This document shows positions 60,363 through 64,000 of a DNA stretch of 64,000 nt, one piece after another. Within the stretch, counting starts at the first letter, position 1. The number at the start of each line of letters is the position of its first letter. A model generated the notes under the pieces. That model had not been told where the DNA came from. It saw nothing but the letters and a program-made list of their open reading frames with translations, and made no database searches. The position numbers were made by a program, and so were the translations under genes. This stretch comes from Pratylenchus scribneri (taxonomy: Eukaryota > Nematoda > Chromadorea > Rhabditida > Pratylenchidae), in the NCBI GenBank assembly GCA_030063045.1, contig JAQSEB010000104.1, positions 1,054,001 to 1,118,000 on the forward strand, written 5' to 3'.

Positions 60363-63300
60363 TTGGCTTAAAAATTGCTAAAAAAAGAGGGAGTATTAAA
60401 TTCATAGAATCGAATAATATTTTGGTCAAAGAATTTAATAAAATATTTTTGGCAAATTTATGTTTTGGGAAGGAAGAAATGCTGTGAAACTTTGGTTTTG
60501 AAGTGGGGAATGGGCGGCTTAAGGGAATTGAGGCTGATGGCCAAATTAGGGTGAAACTGCACTAAAACGATGATGCCGACCCGTTGGCCCGATAATTCGA
60601 AGATTAATGCTTTTGGCTGCATTGAATAAATGTGAATGAATGAAATGCGGGGGAAGAAGCCGCGGCCATCGAAATGAGTGGTTTCGTATGGTTTTGGATA
60701 AAGGGGAAGCAAATTGGCCCCGGGGCATGTTTTGCGAATAAAACACGAAAACTGCCTCCTCCGAAAAGTTTTTTTTTGGGAAGAATGTGGAGTAGATTGA
60801 GTCGAATGGGGGATTTCGGGTGGATGGAAACCATAGGGGGAAGTCCGGACAATAAAAAGCCTGGGGAGGATGAGGCACACTTTTCGGGCGAAAATGGGAG
60901 GAGAATGAAAGCTTTGAATGGAATTTTCCCTTTTTCTATGGCGGAGAATTGGATTTGACGACGGCGGATACAAAAAAGGAGGAAGAGGCGGAATAAGTAA
61001 TTGGTTGAATGGATGGACTCAAAAAAGATGAGTTATCCGTAGGCAAAATTAATTGGCAAAAATGGAAGCGAATGTTGTCGAGAAGGGCGAAGAATTGGAT
61101 TCGGCCAATGGGACAAAAGGCCACTCAAAAAAGGCAAAAAATGAGAGAGAAGGGATTAATGTTGTAGTGTTTTTGATGAGATAATTAAAAGGAAACGATG
61201 AGGCAAAAGTAAAAAAAAAAGCAAATGGATTAGGATTTTTTTGTTAACCTATTAAATCGTAAATCATTTTATAATTTTTCTATTTATCAGCAAATCGGAT
61301 AAAAAGCACAAAATTTAGGTCCCAATTTCGATTTAGGTAGATGAGCGGAAAGCAGTTTAGATAATTATCCCAAAAATGTCCTTTTTCCTAGCTCATTTTT
61401 GCGATATGGCTGCTTCATCCATCCAAAATCCATCCTGGCGATGAGAGGATGTTGTTTTTGCGTTGCCAGGCGCACACAAACGATGGCTCATATTGGGAAT
61501 AATTGTCGGTCGAATGTGGTGGTTCGACTATGGAATGGGCGGACTGTCCCGCGCCGCCACCGCCGAGAATTCAGCAAATTATTTTGGGCAATTCGCCCAT
61601 TGATGTTCTTGTGGTGATGTCGGTACCCGGGACGCATACGGCGGGAACAATGGGGGCAAAAGGGAAGAATGAATGAATTGGGGTTGGTTGGGATGGAAAT
61701 TGTGGTTGGAAATCTAAGGTTGGATTAGGGATGAATTTTGGGCATATTTGTGTCGAAAAGTGTGTTCTTTAGTAAATAATATTCTCGGATGAATCCAATT
61801 CAGCCATTTATGTATTCAATCAAATATGCGACAGATTTTTCACTGCTGTTTGTACACGCGGACACCCAAATATGGGATTGAGGGGCGGCTGGTGGAGTGG
61901 CTCAAGAGGCGAACTTGGGTCGAGAGGAGCCCAATTGGCAGGTGAATTGGGAGGGAGGCGACGACCACAAAAGGGGAATCGAGTGCGTGGAAATGGTGGG
62001 AGGAGGAGGAGGCGAGAATTGCGCGTGAATTGCGGCGGACGGACAATTGGAAATTGTTGTTGCCCGTCGATGTTGCAGCCAACCAATCCATTCATTCACC
62101 AAACACACTGATGTTTTGACGTCGATTTTTGGGGCATTGATGGTGGGAGGAGAGTGGAATTGGATTGGAATTTGGGGATTGGATCGATCGAATAATGCGC
62201 TGCCACTCTCGAAAGGCGCAGACTTGTTTTGATTGTGTGGATGAATTTGGTGGAAAAGAGAAGGCAAGAATGTGGAGAAAATGATGGAATTTATTTGGAT
62301 GGATGTGGGCGAACAGCTGGGAAAATATTTGTGGCCAAATTCATGGATATATTGTATTTTGGAAAAAGGCTTTATCCATCGAATTCATTCCATATTGAGA
62401 GTGAAAGTATGTCCGAAGTCCTTTCCATAATTTAATTCGCCAAAGGCAATGTGGGACAAAATTGCCTGAGGCAAACTGCTGTTTGGATGGAGCAAATGGC
62501 CAAAAGCATGGAAGAATGGGATGGAAGCAGGGATGCTGGAAAGGAATGGGCCACACCCCACCCACCCCTCCATCAACCACACTAATCCGTTCGGGAAGGC
62601 CCTATAGGGGGGGGGGGGGGGTGGCTGGTGGGTTGCTGGGCAAAAATGGGAAGGAAAAGGACAGGAAGGAGTCAAGCTGCTGATGAGGGAAAGGAAGGAG
62701 GAGGAGGCGAACAAAGCCATTTGGTGCCGTCGAATGGAAGGCAATAGGGGGAGGAGGGCAAACTCATTTGCTGTCCATTGCTGCCAGCCGCCGGAAGCGC
62801 CTGCTCTTTATGGCCCACATTGGCCCTCCTATATTCCTCGGCTCAATTCGCGTCCCTCATTTTTCCATCAAGAGAATGTGCTCAATTCCCTTCCGTATTT
62901 CCTCCTCATCACTTCGGGATGCCCCAATTTCATCTCTCATCACCTTCCTTCCATCAAGCCCGTCAATTAGCAAATCCCCGAAGGGAATTTTGGGAGGAAG
63001 AAAGCAGTAAAGAATATTTTGACGCCCCTTTCTGCATTCTCGTCCGTATATTTCAGCTGACTGAGAATAGGACGGGATGAAGGCCACAAGAGAATGGCCG
63101 AATTGGCCCTCATTTTCATATATAGAAGAGGCGATAATACGGCTAAAGGGGGTGGGGGGATTGAATGGGATGAATGGCAAATGTGTGCATCGGAGTGGAA
63201 ATTGGAAAGAGGATTTTGTGGAAAGTGCGGCGGGATGAACTCGGCTTCCGCCCATTTCCTGCCACTGCTGCCATCAAACGCAAATCCAATCCATCCTCCT

Positions 63301-64000
63301 CGCCCCCAGCTATTCATCCCGAGGGGAGCAGCGCTCTAGGCTGCTTTCATTCAAAATCGAATTAGGATGGGAGGGGGGAGGGATATTTAGGTTTTTGGTT
63401 TTATGTGATGAAAAAGACGTATGGAATGGAAAAGGCAACCAAAATCAACCACAGAGCAGAGGCAAAACAACAAAATGCGAAAACTTGTTTTTTTGGACAC
63501 CTTGTTAACATTTAACATATAAATTTGTGGCCGAAAAGAAGCCTGTGTTGGGTTGGCGGCTGGCAGCTTTCAGCCGGCCTTCTCGCGCCCACTTTTTGCT
63601 TGACTGCTTGCCCCCATCCCCCCTCCCCAAGCAACTTCTAAATGCGGTGGCTGCCATCATCCAACCACACACACACAATACACCCGCCGGTGTCACATTT
63701 CTAATGGGAGAAAAGGTGCGGGAAAACTTTGGTAAAAATAAAATACATGGTGGAAGGGGGAGGGGTGAGTCCAAATGAATTTATGTACTTTTTGGTGGGC
63801 AGGGCAGGTTCCTCCTTTTTGTAGCGGCTGGTTGGTTGGTTAACATGATACGGAGACAATGGAAAATTTTCGGGAAAATATGAGGGACATTGCTGAAGGG
63901 GAATCAGGCGGAATTGAAGGAAAATAATGAAAGATTCAATTCATTTTTATGAATTGCGTGACTTCGAAATCGAAGAGTTTTGGCAAATTTTATTGCAATT
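60363..64000. other. Upstream region of ELAV gene without a supportable gene
   Basis: GC content is higher than in the introns, with many short open frames on both strands (the longest a 171-codon reverse frame at 60458-60973), but none shows a recognisable domain or consistent splice structure. A 15-base G run lies at 62607-62621. The region may contain 5' UTR exons of the ELAV gene; this cannot be told from sequence alone. Confidence 0.5.

Noticed and set aside
60458..60973. 171-codon reverse open frame upstream of the ELAV gene
   Set aside because: Composition like neighbouring non-coding sequence and no recognisable domain; could be 5' UTR.

Overview
The window is nuclear DNA of a nematode. 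All recognisable genes are broken by many short AT-rich introns (about 40-60 nt, ending in TTTAG, TTCAG or TTAAG). The gene families also fit: an IR25a-type receptor, an MLT-10-like moulting protein with LSP repeats, a MOLO-1-like TPM-domain protein, and ClC-7, WAPL and ELAV orthologues. Four introns begin with GC instead of GT. From recall, an elevated GC-AG fraction has been reported for potato cyst nematodes, so a tylenchid (cyst-nematode-like) origin is a reasonable inference but is not proven here. Exon structures were joined by eye. For 9 of 12 genes, all exons sum to an open frame with canonical or GC-AG junctions.

Layout. On the + strand: the 3' part of a ClC-7 type chloride/proton exchanger (1-2444) and WAPL (2695-6452), only 250 bp apart. 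On the - strand: an IR25a-type ionotropic receptor (12617-6937), profilin (13980-13223) and an unrecognised 548-residue coiled-coil protein (20233-15143). A block of about 9 kb (20.2-29.2 kb) shows no gene. On the + strand again: an adhesion-type GPCR (29238-33446), a class 3 aldehyde dehydrogenase (34675-38090) and an MLT-10-like protein (38967-42353). A 7.75-kb tandem array follows (42.6-50.4 kb). On the - strand: a MOLO-1-like protein, a thrombospondin-like secreted protein, a small secreted protein of unknown family and an ELAV RNA-binding protein (60362-55924). The last 3.6 kb has no gene that can be supported.

Repeats dominate the non-coding part. One A/C-rich minisatellite family forms three arrays: in a WAPL intron, in the IR25a gene's first intron, and after the MLT-10-like gene. 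All three lie in the same orientation on the + strand although the host genes do not. A second 27-bp CCGGAA minisatellite fills an aldehyde dehydrogenase intron, and a CCGGAA-bearing segment appears inside the large array. Several MITE-like inverted-repeat elements and one three-copy dispersed repeat sit mostly in introns.

The genes do not form one pathway. Several belong to surface, neuronal or cuticle biology: a lysosomal exchanger, a chemosensory receptor, an adhesion GPCR, a moulting protein and a levamisole-receptor-auxiliary-like protein. Structurally notable features are twin 78-nt terminal exons in WAPL, loss of one of the two GPS disulfides in the GPCR, a third ELAV RRM without its RNP1 aromatics, and two non-AG splice acceptors in the IR25a gene.
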